This document shows positions 61,105 to 64,000 of a DNA stretch of 64,000 nt, piece by piece. The notes under the pieces were generated by a model. It did not search any database, was not told the origin of the DNA, and worked only from the letters and a program-made list of their open reading frames with translations. This DNA is from Chrysomallon squamiferum (Eukaryota; Mollusca; Gastropoda; Neomphalida; Peltospiridae). Position 1 is the stretch's first letter; every line of letters begins with the position of its first letter. The stretch lies in contig CM022679.1 in the NCBI GenBank assembly GCA_012295275.1, positions 1,068,775 through 1,132,774 of the forward strand, written 5' to 3'. The position numbers and the translations under genes were made by a program.

Positions 61105-63125
61105 CTGTGCGTTTTCCTATGTCTGTGTATGTTACAACATGCTACTTATTTTCATTTATTTTCATCATCATCAAGGACGAAAAAAAGGGCGTCCCAAGGT
61201 ACTTTGGAGAAAGAGTCATACCATCTGCCTCGAACCAGTGGAACGTCCAAGCCTCACGAATTATAATGCATCCATTATATAGAGAAGGTGAGTAGTGACA
61301 TGTATTCGAAATATCTACACTAGCTCTACAGTATCTTGCATCCACGTCTATATTTACATCACACATCTCTACATTAACTTACATACACATCTGTATTTAC
61401 ATATGATATCTCCACATTAATTTTCGTATATATCTGTGTTTATATATCATATCTCAACATTAACTTATATACACCTCAGTCTGTACATAACTCTCTAGGG
61501 TGGAGATTATCGCTGATTTAACACAGCGAAATCTGCACAGTTTGATTACCTTTCCCTCGTAGACCGCGACGATCTACATGAGAGAGAAAGCCATTGTATC
61601 TCTGTGTTGATTTCTGATATTACACATGTTAATCTTACGGTGCTTAATTTGACAGGTGCTACTATTATCATTATCATACTTATTAGCAGTAGTGGTATTG
61701 TTGTTGTTGTTGTTATTATTACTATTATCCCATTTAACATCATCATTAATACATGTATTATTATTATTATTATTATCACTGTTATTTATTAACTAATTAA
61801 CTGATTAATTAATTAATTTATTTATTTGCTCTCTAATGACAAACTGAGATATTTGTTATTTTTATTTTAACTGTAACTTAGGCTTTCCATTGTTGTAGTT
61901 ATTTCTGTTACCGTCATTGTTGTCTGGCTCATATTGCAGACCTCAGTGACCACGACATTGCCCTTGTGCAACTGTCCAAAAGGGTACCTTCTGGAGGTAC
62001 AAACAGATACATCCGGAAAATAGACTTGCCGAGAAGAAATGAACTATTCCCTGTTGGTACGATGTGTTCCCTTAGTGGCTGGGGATGTACCAGAAAAGGT
62101 TGGTTCAGTGAATCGTTATTCTCCTTACTTTGTACAGAAGTTTGATAATGTTGAACAAATTATATCGAAAATTGTGGCACCATTATCCAAGATGACTTCT
62201 GTTGAATAGAAAAATTACAATTGTAATACTGTTTTCCAATTAAAGAAGTTTCAGTTCGTTTTCTATGAACGGGAATCAAACGTGATTAACAAAATGGATT
62301 TCATGTCTTTTGATATTTTTTTAAATGTCCTTGATCCAATTTCGCTATGAAGTAATGAAAGAACCTCCAGCTAACCGAAAGAAAAAGGTTGCTGTAAAAC
62401 AAATTACTTTTTTGTTTCTTGTAGGTGGACATGCGTCACCCGTGGCACGGACAATAACAATTCCAATACTACGCAGCTCAACCTGCTATAAATTGTATCA
62501 AGAAAACATGGAAAAGAAAGTATGTGCCGGTTACATAAACCAAGGGATTTCAGCCTGTAGTGTAAGTAAATACAGTCACATACCCCCAATACTCTCTCTC
62601 TCTCTCAGATGCATGCGTGCACTCACACACACACGCACACACGCACAGACACACAGACACAAGAACCACTGCTACTACAAATATAAGTTTAAACGTACGT
62701 TATCGACCTGTTATATTATTATAAGAGGTACTCTACTGCTACCAAACTCATCATGTCACTAGTGTTATATTATTATTACGATCAGTACTTTTTTTTATAT
62801 TATTATAAATACGTACTGCTATCAAAAATTCACCAGTGTCACTACTGTTATATTATTATAAAAATGATTAATCCACAATCATATTAATCAGTGTCACTAC
62901 TGTCATATTATTATAAAGATAATAATACTACTATCATATTAATCAGTGTGAGTTCTGCTTTGTTTTAAGGGTGACAGCGGTGGAGGTCTGGTTTGTGTAA
63001 TGCACAGCAGAACTGTTGTAGTCGGCGCGTTGTCGTTCGGGAGCCTCGATAGACCATCACAACTGCCGAACGTCTTCATAGCTGTCAGTCAGTACATGGA
63101 CTGGATCAGAAGATATGTCAGATGA
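59174..63125 (+). CDS. Gene 7: S1-family serine protease, intact, 7 exons
   Basis: Exons: 59174-59219, 59485-59683, 60465-60522, 61176-61287, 61940-62098, 62425-62561, 62970-63125 (867 nt, 288 residues). All junctions are GT-AG and in frame. Signal peptide and exon 3 are identical to gene 6. Triad: His77 (SASHCF), Asp144 (HDIAL), Ser240 (GDSGGGL). The position 189 equivalent is Ser and position 190 Ala (GISACS, against GISGCK in gene 6); the 226 equivalent is Asn. Other differences from gene 6 cluster in exon 4 (surface loop between His and Asp), exon 2 (FCSGS for LCGGS; Gly43 equivalent is Ser), the start of exon 5 and the end of exon 6. Predicted secreted endopeptidase with a specificity distinct from gene 6. 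Confidence 0.9.
59750..60430. repeat. GTA/GTG-rich VNTR in intron 2 of gene 7
   Basis: Shorter version of the gene 6 tract; only one or two copies of the GGTGTTGGTGG higher-order unit remain. Confidence 0.85.
60707..60900. repeat. 47-bp tandem repeat in intron 3 of gene 7 (4 copies)
   Basis: Four copies of the unit described for gene 6, almost identical to one another. Confidence 0.92.
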
Positions 63126-63250
63126 TATCATTTCCTGTCATCTGACACTGGTGCATTTCAGCCAAATTGTCATTTAAAGCCATGGAAACAACTATAACTA
63201 TTGTTTCTTTGTAATAATTGTTTTGAAATATGTTTTAAAACATATACTTT

Positions 63251-63467
63251 TTGACATTTTCAGTTATCTATCTGTCTATCTATCTATCTATTTATCTATC
63301 TATATATATTTTTTTTCAGTAATCTATCTATCTATCTATCTATCTGTCGATCTATATACATATATGTGTGTAAATTTAATAGATAGACAGATAGTTAGAT
63401 AGATAGATAGATATACAGATAGATAGATAGATAGACAGATAGATAGATAGATTGCTGAAAATGTCAA
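63251..63467. repeat. Fold-back element with 13-bp terminal inverted repeats (copy B)
   Basis: TTGACATTTTCAG at 63251-63263 and CTGAAAATGTCAA at 63455-63467 bound (TCTA)n/(TAGA)n arms. It is 217 bp against 205 in copy A; only the tetranucleotide arms changed length. Confidence 0.9.
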
Positions 63468-63479
63468 CATATATATGTC

Positions 63480-63592
63480 AACTGCAAACTGGTAGTTAAA
63501 GTATTCATAACGTTTTAAGAATTAAAATAATCTAAAATCAGTTTTGGGAATCTTCTGAAAGTGTAGAATGTAAGAAAATGCGCCATCATGTG

Positions 63593-63649
<57 letters not shown>

Positions 63650-64000
63650 ACGCACACACTCATGCATACACACAAACACATGCATACAGTAGGCACTTAC
63701 TGTCGTGAAATGGCATAATAATAAATATCGCATCTAATGACAGTAGTTTGATCACAAGTTTGATGGGATAATGGTTTGTTCACAATCGATACGGACAAAC
63801 ATATTACTTTTTCACTTGAAATTGTATCTCATAGGAAAAACAAAACTATATGCTGATTCGGACAGTTAGTGTAACACAAATATAGTCGCAAGTCAGGAAC
63901 ACTCGGTCACAGCATTTTGCAGACACAAACCTTTCTAACACTAGGGCCTCGTTCTGACATACCTGCTGTGGCGTCGTATTTCGTTATTAATTAAGACCGG
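63480..64000. other. Spacer after gene 7
   Basis: Shared spacer module, a (CA)n run at about 63595-63660, and sequence collinear with 53010-53369. No gene; the window ends inside it. Confidence 0.65.

Larger units (their letters stand above)
54776..64000. repeat. Tandem segmental duplication, copy B (runs off the window)
   Basis: Collinear with copy A from 43047 to about 53369. Length differences are confined mostly to repeats: the 30-bp VNTR, GTA tracts, (GT)n and 47-bp repeats. The last bases of the window (TTAATTAAGACCGG) correspond to 53356-53369. Confidence 0.9.

Overview
This is an AT-rich eukaryotic nuclear window dominated by a head-to-tail array of seven S1-family (trypsin/chymotrypsin-like) serine protease genes, all on the + strand. 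The genes are split into seven short exons with GT-AG introns in a fixed phase pattern (1-2-0-1-1-0). Dense (GT)n, (CA)n, (CT)n, (GTAT)n and (TTA)n microsatellites, decayed Tc1/mariner and piggyBac transposons and secreted protease paralogues suggest an invertebrate. I think of a mollusc, possibly a cephalopod, but this is inference and not proven by the sequence.

Layout. 1-3.6 kb: non-coding, with a 19-copy 56-bp minisatellite. Gene 1 (4565-8473): intact, 290 codons, complete His/Asp/Ser triad. Gene 2 (10848-17221): pseudogene with a dead exon-1 donor, no exons 2-3, stops, a frameshift and a 3.3-kb satellite in intron 4. Gene 3 (18634-24083): open frame, but the catalytic His is Arg. It also has a truncated extra exon 7, and a Tc1 remnant in intron 3. 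Gene 4 (28182-34791): intact, with the same Tc1 insertion in fuller form. Gene 5 (37310-42683): pseudogene with a 16-bp minisatellite expanded inside exon 2, a frameshift in exon 6, Ser to Gly at the active site, and a piggyBac remnant in intron 4. Genes 6 (48075-52434) and 7 (59174-63125): intact, and carried by a recent direct tandem duplication with a period of about 11.7 kb (copy A from about 43047, copy B from about 54776 to beyond the window end).

Between genes lie remnants of further paralogues. A scrambled cassette occurs three times (about 25.3-27.3, 44.6-48.1 and 56.3-59.2 kb): an intron 2/exon 3/intron 3 remnant, then an inverted exon 7 with inverted intron 6, then a promoter and exon 1. 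An orphan exon 1 (53702) is followed by an inverted stretch (about 53.9-54.78 kb).

Each gene has a short signal-peptide exon about 45-55 bases downstream of a TATA-like element. Each intact gene predicts a small secreted zymogen with an eight-residue propeptide ending in Arg, then a Ser-Ile-Gly-Gly start of the protease domain (Ser-Thr-Gly-Gly in gene 3). S1-pocket positions differ between copies and none has the trypsin Asp189. The strongest signal in the window is that exons of the youngest pair (genes 6 and 7) differ far more than their flanking introns, mostly at amino-acid-changing sites. That is the pattern expected of a rapidly diversifying secreted protease family.
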